A stretch of DNA of 64,000 bases, from the NCBI GenBank assembly GCA_963402885.1, contig OY727098.1:13378717-13442716 (forward strand), given 5' to 3'. The notes under the pieces are model-generated. The model saw only the letters and a list, made by a program, of their open reading frames with translations. It was not told where the DNA came from and did no database searches. Positions 26,301 through 39,800 of this stretch are shown here, one piece after another (position 1 is the first letter of the stretch; every line of letters starts with the position of its first letter). A program made the translations under genes and the position numbers. Origin of the DNA: Antedon bifida (Eukaryota; Echinodermata; Crinoidea; Comatulida; Antedonidae).

Positions 26301-29300
26301 GTATGTGTAAATTATGTGTATAAATCTATACACTAAGAAATAAAATTAAACAAACAATACGGATAATAAAAAAACATCTTATTTCGTTTCGTTTCCCAAG
26401 GTGAGGCTCTATCTCGGTACCTTGAATGCCATAGACACGAGCACAGACCACCGAGCCATACACAACTGACTAAAAGATGTATCTGAAATTGAACTGCTTT
26501 TCAGTAATACACAATCAAATAAGATTAATTTCCTTTTGTCCGATTTTTCGGAGCGTAAAGGCTGACCACTTTAAGAATTCGTTCTCTAAGCATAAAAATG
26601 ATATCAAAGGTACCTGGAAAATTATAAACTCATTACTAAATAAACATAAGAAAAACGAAACCGACCTACCATAAACTGTGACGGTAAGTTATCCACCGAC
26701 CCAACTCTCATCTCTAATTCGTTTTAATACTTTTTTTGCACAAATATGTTCTTCCCTTGCCAACAAAACACCCCAAACCCAAACAAATTTTACTGACTTT
26801 TTATTTGAACCTGTTCCTCATTCATTGTTTTTTACCCCAGTTGATCAATCCGAGATCTATACTGTTATTAATTCTTAAGAACAACAAGCATTTGATTTTG
26901 ATGACTTTAGTACTAGAGTAGTCAAACACACATGTGAACTTTTAATCAATCCACTCTGTTATATTTTTAATCTGTCCATTTCCAAAGGCGTATTTCCAGA
27001 CAACTTAAAACTTGCCTAAATAACACCAATTTTTAAATATTGAGACAAATCTAACATTAACAATTACCGTCCTGTATTCCTTCATCCAAAAACACAAAAT
27101 TCTCTGCGAGAATCAATAATTTCGTAAATGATATTGTTGATGCCTTCGAAAACAATGAATTTGCTATTGGTACATGCATGCGACCCCATAGACCATTCAA
27201 TACTTTTAGCTAAACTTCAAACTTATGGTATTCGCGGAATCACTAACAATCTCTTTAAAAGCTATCTCTCCATTATACCAAATTCAATAATGCCTCCTCC
27301 AAATTCCTTCCTATATCTCATGCTGTCCCGCAAGGTTCTTTATTAGGCCCTCTACTTTTTTTACTTTACATTAATGATATAAACGCATGCTCAAATAAAC
27401 TTTCTTTTTTCCTTTACACCGATGACACCACCGCCATATATACACTTGTTGAAACTGTTAATCAAGAACTTTTCAAAGTTTTTCATTATTTTTCAGCAAA
27501 ATACTTTCAGTTAATACCAAAAAATGCTTATACATTAAAATACTTCAACAAAATAATTTTCTTTATTCTTCAACCACCGCCTTATACCCTCCCCAATTAT
27601 GTAATTTATTCCATTCAAATTCTTACTATCATATTTACCCTACTTGATCCGCGCCAAACTTGCATATTCCCCAGCATAAAAAAACATCGTTCCAACACAA
27701 CATCAGATATAGTGGTCCTACCCATTAACATAAAAAATTCCACAAAGAAGAAAAGCTTTTCCTATAATTTTAAACGCCATATTATTTCAACTTGCTTATA
27801 AAATTATAAAGAAAAGGTGAAAAATAAATACCTCTACTCATTGCAATCGATCAACTGATTTTGTTTTGCCCCTTATCTGTTTGTGTCTTGTGTTTCAGTA
27901 TTTGTGTGTACTGTATGTTCTGTTTGTTTTTGTGTTGCTGCATATGAAAGAGTGTTATTATTGATATCTATGGCTTGCCCAACACAAATTTCTCTTGGTT
28001 TTTCCTTTTTATTTTACTTTTTGGGACCTTGCCACTTTCAAAACTCAAAGAAATATATTACCATTTTTTTAAGGCACTTCTTTCCTTTCCAGTCTGTTTT
28101 AATTTCATAAAATATTTGTAAATTGAAAGAAATGTTCTCTTTTTATTGTTATTTTGTTTTGAAAGAAATAAATGTTAACTTGAATTGAATATAGATACTG
28201 TAATCAAATACCTGTGTCACTTTATATAATATATATGTTTTGCTATTTCATCATATAGATACTGTAATCAAATACCTGTCACTCTTTATCTGTATGTTTT
28301 GCTATAGGAGAATTGATTATTAACGTTTGTAGTAGTTACTAATAATAATTGTATTGTCAATTTTTGTTTGATTTTGTAATGTATTATTGAAATGAAAGAT
28401 TGAAAATAAAAAAATAAAAAAGTTTGGAAAATAAACAAATTTACAATGGTAAAGAAACTGCAGTTGTATGTTAATAAAAAGAAAAGTTAATACTGTATAA
28501 CAGTTCATGATGCATCTAGGTTAAGATACATTGGAAAGATACTAAAAAGCAGTGATAAACATAATATGTGAAAGTGGTTGTAAAAAGTGGCTAATCATAA
28601 CTATCATGTACTATTTTAACCATATTTTTTCCTTTCCTTTCTACTGTAGTTCCTAAAAATCACTTTTGATAACAACACTGGTTTACTTGACACTGTCATA
28701 GACACAGTATCCAACCTGACAATGATGGTTAAGCAAACATTTTTATGGTACAACAGCAGTACAGGAACACCAGATTCCTCTCAGGCATCCGGTGCATACA
28801 TTTTCAGACCAAACCATACTAATCCAATACCAATCATGTTAAGAAATAATGTTTTAACAAAAGTTTATCAGGTACTAAATAATGTTGCCAGTTGATTAAT
28901 GAATTACAGGACATAGTCCGGTCCGGTAAAAAATAATGGGTAAACCTAGGCAAAATTAGAACAGAATTTATTTTTGTGGTAAGTATCTCTAAAGACCTAT
29001 CAAAACAATTACATATCAAAAATAGAGGAAAATGTAGTTGAAGAAGTTAGGTTAATGTCAATAAAACCAAAATGGCCACTATTTACAGTATTTTTCTATA
29101 TATCAGGTATAGTCTAGGCAATCTAGAATTTAAAGTCAAACAAATTTCAAACAAAGTTTTTATTTTTCAAATTGAACACATGTGTCTGTCGAAAGTTTTC
29201 TTTCATCTACAAAGACTTCTACTGCGATCAGCAAGTGTAATAGATAAACATGTTGACTTAGTTGAAAGTATGCCTCTGAAATCATCTTACTTCAGTTCCC

Positions 29301-30760
29301 CACTCCAGTGGTAGTTTGATATGTAATTTAGACTAAAACAATAAATATTTTAGCTTTACAATGGTACCAAGAACAAATAATAGCAAATGATCTCTTTGTT
29401 TGGCAGTCAAATTGTTGAGAACTACTGTATACATCTTTCTCAAACTTTCCCTTTCAGAAAAATGGCAGCCGTTTTGAAGTATTTTTACCATCTTGAATTT
29501 ATTTGTATTATCTCTAGTGATAGTTTCTTGCAAAATATATGTTTTAATGACTGTGGTTGAACAAATATTTGCCAAAATCGGATGCTTTAATACTGATATT
29601 TGGGTAAAATTGAGAGAAAACGGCCATTTTAGATATATGTAAATTAGCAATTTTTCTTCATCTCCCTTTTTTCTCCATTTTTTATATGCTGTTCATATGG
29701 GTCTTAGGAAGTACATACAACAAAAATAAATTCTGTTCTAATTTTGTCTAGGTCAAACCGTATTAATGCTCCCATTTAAAAGGAGTTGGCGTTAGTGTTA
29801 TTACTTTGATGATATCTTGCCTTGAAAAATAAAAAGGTATACTAAAGTAGAAAGTATTGACGTTTTTATAAAATTAATTATAGTATTGATTTTTTTTTTA
29901 GAGTTACCTTATTCAAGAAGTTCATCAAGAATTCAGTCCATGGTTGACCCAAGTTGTACGATTGTATAAAGCTAAGAGGCATGCAGAATTTGAATGGACT
30001 GTTGGTCCAATTCCATTTCAGTAAGTCATCTAAATTAATATATATTTAAAATACAGATAAATAAGTCAATTTTACAGATTCAGAAATAAATGTAAACATG
30101 TTTAAAGGAAAATGCTCTATAATTTTGGATTTGGGAAGCTTGAACATTGTAACTATGTATTCTTTTTATTTACCTCCGCCAAGGAGGTATATGTAGTCGA
30201 TCGCGTTTGTTTGTTAGCAGGATTACTCAAAAGGTAATTACAAGATCTTTACCAAAAATGAAAATACAGATAGATATGTGGTCAACGACCACTCCATTAA
30301 ATTTTGGAGGCAATCCGGACCACAGTCCCAATTCTGGACCAATTCTTTTTAGTATTATTTTCAGACCTGCTAGTGTTAAAAGATAGGATAACATTGATTT
30401 AATTTACAGGTTTTTTGATACGAGTAGTTTTAAAAAAACTATTTCTTTTTTAAATGTTTTTGGCGTTGCTGTTCTATTGTTAGTCAACAGAATCTATTGT
30501 TAGTTGAAAGGCTGGTTACATAACCATTACACCAAATTTGCATACACATGCTTGTAGTGAAATTAGCCTAAATCACACACAAATATATATTTTCCCGGAG
30601 AAATCTTAGGAGAATTTTACAGTAGGCAGAGGTATGCAACTGTCGGAGTGGCTTTCTAGTTATAACCTTGAATGGCAATTATGCTTCGTAATATGTTTGA
30701 TAATTTACCCATGTGACAAACATAATGATCATTAGTTTTGTGAATGCAAACTAGATTTCA

Positions 30761-30800
<40 letters not shown>

Positions 30801-33800
30801 AATGTATGATTATATATAAATATATGAACTTTCCTCACATGTTTTGATCAAATATTATTTCAGATAAATATATGATATGATAAATATGACGATGTATTTG
30901 GTCACAAGCTACACATGAATGGTTTACCCAATAGCCTTTTAGGCTATCATTTGTGTTGAAGAGTATATAATTTGAATTTAAGTGTGGAAAAAACTGTTTA
31001 TAGAATGTTGAAATCATTAAATCTAAAAATTGTCACAAAATTCATCAATTATGAATGAATATTAAATCATTGCTTGTGATCAGATTCAATGGCTCATCAC
31101 CCGGTGGGCACATCACCCGGTAGGCACATCGCCCGGTAGGCACATCGCCTGGTAGGCACATCACCCTGTGAGCACATCAGCAGGTGGGCACATACCCGGT
31201 GGGCACATACCCGGTGGGCACATCACCGGGTGGGCACATTGCTTTGTGGGCACATCACCCGGTGGGCACACAAAAGAATGTGGAAAGTCTGATGATCAGT
31301 ACTGTATATTTGTATTTTTACCAAAAGAGATGGATTTGGGAAAGAGATCATAACACGTTTTAATTCGGATATTAAATCTGGCAAACAATTTTTCACTGAT
31401 TCAAATGGAAGAGAAATTCTAGAAAGAGTGTAAGTAATTATATGCGTTATTACTCTTATGATGTTGATAATTATATAAAGTGATATTCATTCAAGGCGCC
31501 TAACTGAAATTAGTTGGATATTAAAATGTCTAAATATTATAAATAACTTTATAGATTTGAATTAAGTTAATCACTGTTTTTATGTATTAGAAGTAACAGA
31601 GCAAATCCCATCTGCTGTCCATATTATATAAGTTAACATCAATCCCAAAGTCCAAAAGAAGTCTCCGCATACCAGACATGGCCTCTGAATATGTCTTCAC
31701 CACCCACCACCCTTGACTTCTATAGAATAGAAATTTCGCAAAATGCTTTCGTTACTATGAGATGCAGTGGAATATTATTTGTTTCCATTTATAGTAAAGA
31801 TCACCGTGATACTTGGTTATACAATGTTACTGAACCAGTGTCTGGTAATTATTACCCAGTCAACAGTCGAATATACATAAAGGTAATGTTTGTAAAAATC
31901 AATTAAATAACTGAAGTCAAATGATAAATTATAAACCAATAATTTCTTTTTTATTCTTTAACCAATAATTTTAACTGACTAAAGTACACAATTAAATATC
32001 AAACTGTGACATTAAATATTACACCAAATAAAATGTATCACCCAATAAATAAAAACCATGGCAATGTGATACGAGTTATAATGGCATTGCATGAATTCTA
32101 AATAATTAAATGCACAAAGACTGATATAGATTTAAATAATATAATGATAATTTTCAATCATAATAATCAATTTTATGGAATACTGTTTAATATCTTTATT
32201 TTGTGTGAAAACAGGATGACAAGAAGCAGATGACAATATTGACTGACAGATCACAAGGTGGAAGCAGCCTTCAAGAAGGTTCCATAGAATTAATGGTAAA
32301 CATATTTCATATAAATAAAAGTCAATCGTGTACCATACTAATGTAGATTTTACTGATACTGATATTATTTTATTGTCCATAGTAATATAAAATGGAAATA
32401 CATTTGAAACTGGCATGAAATATTCAAAAAAAGATATACTTTACAAATTCAGAAGATTACAACAAAATACACACAAATACATGAAAAGCTAGGTTATATA
32501 TAATACATACAGATAAAAGATTTTTTAATAAAATTATTAAACTATTAAAAATACAATATTAAAAAGGAAGAATTGCACAATGATACGTTAACTCTACAGT
32601 TTCCTATCTTTTTTACCGCGAGTTTATCAAATGTATGCTATAAAGGCATTGGCTATAAAGGCGTAACAGGATCGGTTTGTTCTTGTCTTAGGGACACAGA
32701 GCCTACCACTTTGGGATCGTTTAGGGGATGACTGACATCACTCATTATACGCAAAGCAGCCTGTATTGACCTATCATTTTTTAATAATTATGCATTACTT
32801 TGAATACATGATATATAAATTTATATGTAAATACATGAACATGATGGGTTGAAACTGCATCACATGACTACTGCTGCGAGGATCGTAAATCGTATATTTC
32901 CTCGAGTACGATGATATTGACTGAGTAATTTTCACATGATTATCGTGTCCCTGTCATTAAACATATAAAATCCATTGAAAATTGATATTGACTGTGTAAT
33001 TTGCGTGTGGCAACACTCGCGTTTGGCGAATAAACAAAAGTCATCTACTGGGGCTCAAACTCAAGAAGATTAGTCCACATCATCACAAGACTACGTTTTA
33101 CATGCCGCGCCATGTACAGTAACTTGCTTGAAGAAATAATTCAACTAAAATATTTAAACTATGCATACATAGCGCCCTCATTTTGTTATTCACCCTCTAT
33201 AGATGCGATGAAAGACTGTTTGTGGTTGATACTCTCACGGTAGCAACCTGGTACGCACAGCGTGCTGAACATCCGGTGATTCGGCTCGAAGAAGACAAAT
33301 TATTATTATTTATTCAGCTTACCTGATATTATTATTATTATTAATGTAGGCTTATTGATGGAAATTCTTCTGTTAATTTAAAAGAGCTAGGCCTAAATGA
33401 ATATTTTATTGCCATGGAATCATTAATTAGTAATTATCTGTATATTATTCTTCGCAAGGTAAGGTGAATGCAACACCTAACTAGGCAGGCTTATTACATA
33501 AAGGAGGCCTAGCTACTCGACCTAGTAGATATTTTACTTGTTGTTGGCTATGTAATATAACAGACATTGCCTTTTATATTGGTAAAATATAAGATTTGAA
33601 ATCCCCTCGGGAGATGATGATATGCTGTTGAGAATTATATTTCCCTCAGCTGGCGCTTCGGGAAATATCATTCCCTCGGGATGTCAAATCTTATATTTTA
33701 CATCTAAGCAGGCAATATCTGTATAATATTTATATGTCTAATCCACATGAAAGTGAGTTTGCAGAATGTTTTAAATGCCAAGTCAACCTGGGACGTACCT

Positions 33801-36800
33801 GTGTACTTTGCATGTACAATGAGCAAAATATTATATTTGGTTCACTTATCTATGAGTGCTGTCTAAGCGCTGTCGCTTGTGTTTTTCCTGTCCTTAGTTT
33901 CCTGATTCCGTTTTGTATTTTTAATGTTTTCTTGTTGTTTTTGCGTCATGGTGGAAGAAGAAGACAAATTTCACAGCACAGAATAAACAATTCATACCAT
34001 TCTTTGTAATGCTCATTCTGTGGTAACTAAACCTGATGAACTGCAATTAAACCTTAAAAAGAGAATTGAATTGAAATGTTTATTTAGACTGGTCTCGCAG
34101 AGGGCCCAGTTATGATCAGTGGCTGTGATGTACTAGTATACCGGGGTCACCCCTACTCATCTCAAAATATGTACTAGGTTCTTTAAAGTTGACGTAGCAA
34201 TTATAACTGAATCCTGGTTTTCACCACACATCACCAAAACCAGATACATTCTTAATTACAATCTGTTATCTACTTGTTCCACAGGGTCAATTTCAAGGTC
34301 AAAATATCGCTCATCCAACACAAGAGTACACACAAAAAAAACAAATAATACTATATTTATGCCTTATGATCTCCCTTTTACAAAAATACCTTGGTTTTCA
34401 AAATCGGACAGGTATTTCCAGAGATGTAGCTATTGTGATATCTCGAAAACCTCTATTCCGATGAAGTTTGATTTGGTTTTACTCACTAAAATTATCCATA
34501 CACCAAATTTCATCAAAATTGAAGGAGGTAAGATTTAAAAATGTATTTTTTTTGGGTGAACTGAGATGGAATGACCCACCTTTGGACAATTTTTATTTTG
34601 CTTCTTCTGTGTTGTGAAGAGAGTAGTCCTATCATTATGGGGACAAGATTTCAATCGTATGATCATGCCAGAGCCCTTGACCTAAGACCATTGTCTTGTC
34701 CCAGACCATTGTCTTAAATTTGCCAAAAATCTTGCCTTTACAAATCATTCTGCTAATTTGATTCCTCCCACTAGACTCCAGTTACACGGTAGAACATTAT
34801 GCAATGCTGACAAATTCTCTCAATCCAAAAGTAAAACTAATTTTCTAATAGCCCTATTGCATTTTTTACTCAGTTACTCAACAAACCCCTTTCCCATCTG
34901 GCTCCATCTTCTCTCTTTTCAGTGGTTCCTTTTTTTGGGGTATTTTACAGTTCTTTCGCAATATCATATTCGACTTTGAAGCCCATCATGAGCCATTCGA
35001 AGTATGGAATTAGACTGGCCTATGATAGAATCTGGAAAAAGTCGATCCTTAAGCCCATCCATCTGCCTGCATGATGTCCCGCAAGGAGAATCCATGATTG
35101 AACTTGGTTGTGTCTACCCCTGCTTTCTCTCACTCAACAGGTGACTGTGTGTGACAGATCTTTTTGTAAGGGGATTTGTAACTTATAAATAGCTGGTTCC
35201 TTGTGATGATCCATTGTCTTTTGCAGGTAGGTACGCACTCCAGCCACTGGGCATAGTGAATAACTGGAAAAAACTGGGATTTCAATCAAATGGATACCGT
35301 GTCCAACCCTTGCCTGCTTTGGCAAAGCTAGGTAAAATGCAAAGGGAAGTTGACGATCTAGAGCTTAAAATGACTGTAAAAATTGTAAGACCGGAGGTAG
35401 GGACATACCTTGGTTTTGGAGGATTTCTATTAAAAAATGCCTCCCATTATGTGTCATGCTGAAATGTAGACACCCAGATGTTACAGGTGCCAAAGCTGGA
35501 TCAAGCTGTCTGCCCTTACACCATAACACCAGCAAGCCTGGTATTGATCGATTTTCTGAAAGGACTTTGGGCACTCTGTGAAAAGCCTTCTGCAAAATAA
35601 TGTCCCTGGAGGTTAGCCATGTCGCTACATTCAGTCTCTCCCACAGCAGATGTGCTTGACCTGAATGACTGGCAACACCTGGGCTTTTAACTGTACGTTT
35701 AGAATTGTGACCTGTTCTTACTTTCTGCAGGACATTCTGGTTTATTTGGTTAAAAACACACATTTTGGTTTGCAGTATAACACTGAATTGTATCAAAATT
35801 CACAAATAGGTTAAAAAATTGACTATATATTCAAATTTTAAAACAATAGGTCATCAAACACCAACATTAAAAAATCACCATAAAATGCAGTTATTAAGGA
35901 CCGTATGGTCGGTTTACAAAATCTTTCTGTGCAAAAATTGCTGGAGACTGTAAAGTGAGTCCAGTAGCAGTTTCACGATTCGTGAGGAATAAATGCATAA
36001 CATTCTTTCTCAAATTTTATAGTAAGTGAATGCCGACGAACATCAAGTCTAGTCAAATTTAGTATTTCAAGGGCTGTGATTATGAAGTATAATGTGTTGT
36101 CCAATGAGTCTGCAAGCATGTTTTTGGATTAAATTTCGAATGATTGGGAAATAACAAGCACATTCAAGGATGGAGCACACATATAAACAATACATAAAAA
36201 CAAGTTTTGGAATTGGGAAGTAGGAACAATCAACAGATCATTTCATTTACATGTCACAGATAGTGACTGAAAACAGAGGCAATAAATGTCTTTTTAAAAG
36301 ACATTTTCTAAAATGAATTCCCAAATAACAATCATTATCAATAAAACTGTTTGCAAAATGTTAAAATAATGAGGATTTATCTTGAAATATTTTTTTACAA
36401 TTTGATTTAAAATTTAAATAATTGGATGATTCTTTTACTTCTTGTGGTAGATCATTCCATACATGAGCACCAGCGAATTTTAGTGAAGTCATTATTATTT
36501 TTGCATTTGGCTTTAGGGAGAACCATATTATGAGTATCTGATTGCCTAGTAGTATATCCATGTCTATCGAAAACCATTTCTATATCATTACATAGTCTTG
36601 AAGGTGCAGTACCATTAAAACATTTGAACATGATATCGCATAGTTTCTTCTTATTTGAAATGTTTAAATTTTTGTTTTTATTATGTCATCACCACGTATT
36701 GTTTTATAATTAAAATTGTTTGTACCAATGCGTGCAGCTCTTTTTTGTAATTTGTGTATTTTCATTTGATTCTCTATGCTATAATTACCCCAAACTGAGA

Positions 36801-39800
36801 TACCATAGTCCATACATTGTATTGTGGCTATGGTAGGTATAATTTTATCAATAAATGTTTATTTATATTATTCTCACAGATTTCCTCATCTTTATCGTTT
36901 CAAATTAATTAATTAAATTTCAGTATATCACCGGGCGGTTTAGAATTAATGTTCTGTGCCTGATTTGTTTATATATATAAAAGTATCTCTTCGGAGATCC
37001 CGCCTCGTGAATAAAAATACTGTAAGATGAGGGCGTATCAATTTGATCTCTGGTGCGCGTGCGTACAACTGAGGACTAGTGCTGTTCTGCCGTACCACGG
37101 CGAGAATGTTAAAGAGTCGCTATCCAATCGAGTTCGAACAATACCATGAAAGCCCCAGTGGTCTAATGGTTAGGACAACTGCATATCAAGCAGGCGGTCC
37201 GAGTTCGAGTCTCGGTTGGGGCGACTTTTTCTCATTCTCACAGATTTCCTCATCTTTATCGTTTCAAATTAATTAATTAAATTTCAGTATATCACCGGGC
37301 GGTTTAGAATTAATGTTCTGTGCCTGATTTGTTTATATTAAGTAATAGATATTCCAGGTGGCTCACTTTGTTCTGGTACAAAGTGAGTTTTAAGTTCATT
37401 ACCTTTATTGATGGATTTATACTGTATATTTATGTTTGTTATGGTGGTTGAGCCATTTCGACCACACCTTAATTTGCTATTGGCTATATGTATACTCACC
37501 TGCTTATATTTAAGTGTCTTTCATTTCATTTATTTATTCGACCAATACACAGACCAGAACAGAACAGAAACAGAGCACAATGGTCAGGGGCAACTAAAGC
37601 AAAACAATTACTATACCTCTAACCTTTGGTTAGGATCTAGCCTGAATTACATGGTGTTTATTTTTATGAGGCATTATCATTGTTTAATTTGTATAACTTT
37701 ACTATTATTATTTGCTATTATCTATTTTGGCACAAAAGAAGCCATAATAATACTTACTATGTTGACAATATCCGCCGTATCATCGAGATGATCGGTAGTC
37801 GGCCTAGGTATTACAGTGTCTGGTTTTTTAGATATTTTCTATTTATAATCTTTTAATAATAAGATAATAGTATTATAACAAAATTGAATTAACAATAAAA
37901 CGGTAAATCACAAATTCAAGAAGGAGGCAACTACTGACGGGTTTCCAAATTAACTCCACAACAGCATAACTACAGCAAACGCACTGTACGTACAGACTAT
38001 CCGCGACCTTGTTTTGCTGTGGGCGGTTGTCCTATCTAGGCTAAACCTATGAAATACCTTCTACAATAGTTTAATTTGATTTTCAATTATTGCACCTCTT
38101 GGTTGTTCCCGGTGCAACAATTTGTCCGTTAATAATTTATTATTATTTACAAAAGTTTCCAATAGCGTTGGAATTTTATTTACTTTACACCAATCAGTCA
38201 GTACAAACAACAATGATTGCTGCAAACGCTAGCTCACTGATCTACAATGATTGCTGCAAACGCTAGCTCACTGACCTACGAATGTGCAATAATCTCGTAA
38301 CCATGTATTACGAGATGAAATGATGAATTATCTGATTGAAAAAAAACCTCTTGCACGAATTCCAATCCGGTTTCAGACCCTGATTTTTTACGGACACATG
38401 CCATATCCATTCATCAGATTATATTGGTATTGGACCTAAAAAGGGAGTTTGATACTGTGGATCATGATATCCTCTTGCATAAACTAAAAAAGTTATCTAT
38501 CCGATTTCTCTATTTTACGGATTCAATCATATCTCCGAGGTAGATGCCAAGTTGTTGACATAATGGTACTAATCATCTCCAATGTTGGAAATATTTGGCC
38601 CTCTTCTTATTCTAGCTTATGTCAACGACATGTCATGATCTATTTATCATCATCATCATCAGTTATTATTATATGCTATTGATGCATCTTTCTGGTAAAA
38701 ATGTTGACATTTTTAAAACTCTATTAAATTACAAAATTTAATTAAAGAAATAAAATCCATAAACAATTAATGGTTCATTGATAACAAAATTGCTTGCCTT
38801 CTCACTTATTCAATGTAATTATGACTACGGTTGCTGTATATGGTTTTCTCCCCTCATTAAAAATCTCAAAAACAAACTCCAAACGTCCCAAATGTGTTTT
38901 AGGACTGAATCCTCAAACTCATGTCGGTTACAATGAATTTAAAAACTAAACTGGCTGCCTGTGTTGACCAAATTTTCAGAACGGAAGATTTTTAAATAAT
39001 AAATGGTTTATGTCATGAGTATTTAAAACAGATTTTATGTTCACAAACCAAGTAATAAAACTTGATTTTCTACGACAAGAAAGTCTATCTATAAACAAAA
39101 ATCCGGTATACTGTACATAATAATAATAACTTTATCTGGATTGATGCTTTTGCAACAGTGGCACAAACCAAACGGTAGTTCATCCTAAATATAACAATTA
39201 CAAAACCATTATCAAAAGTACGATAAAAAACAATACAATCAAATAAAACAAGAAAAATATGAAAAATAAACAGTAAATATGTAATAATAGGTTTTGTTAA
39301 TGGTGAGACCATAAAACCATGCCTTTTTGATATATCTGTTACAAAAGTTATCAAATATATCATAAAGAAGAATAAATTTTGGGTATAGTAGATTACTGTT
39401 CATAGATACTCTATTGATGAGTAGATAAGTTCAGTTGCTCAATTATGTACAAAATGCTCAATTTCTAAATTCTTTCAAATTTCTCTTAAAGAATAGAAAA
39501 AAGAAAGCATTATAAATCTGTACAAAGGAATATGGAGAGTTGATATGTTGATATACATTGCTTTATTTATTAGGTGATTATTTAGAATAAAATGATCACC
39601 TATTGTTACCTCCGCCAAGGAGGTTATATTTTCACCCCTGTATGCGTGTGTGTGTGTGCGTGTGTTTGTGTGTGTGTCTGTGAACAGCCTGGAGGCCACA
39701 GTTTTTATCCGATTCTCACCAAATTTGGCCACAATGATCTATACACCAAAAGCTCGAATTTTGAAGGGTCAGGGTCAAAGATCAAGGTCCACAAAAAAAA

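Noticed and set aside
31092-31275. CRISPR-like array
   Set aside because: Units of 16 bases follow each other without spacers in an animal intron, so it is a minisatellite.
31691-31794. Upstream extension of exon 14 as coding
   Set aside because: The open frame continues, but residues do not match the family and phase requires the acceptor at 31794.
33040-33120. tRNA-derived SINE head near TGAGTTTGAGCCCC (minus strand)
   Set aside because: Box B is imperfect and no box A or folding arms were found.
35365-35796. Complete 143-codon gene on the minus strand
   Set aside because: Part resembles a recombinase and the frame is broken relative to the next piece; better read as a transposon remnant.
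37079-37276. Open frame over the tRNA element, also at 48883-49107 reversed
   Set aside because: It runs through the tRNA and the terminal repeat. Conservation is explained by recent copying.
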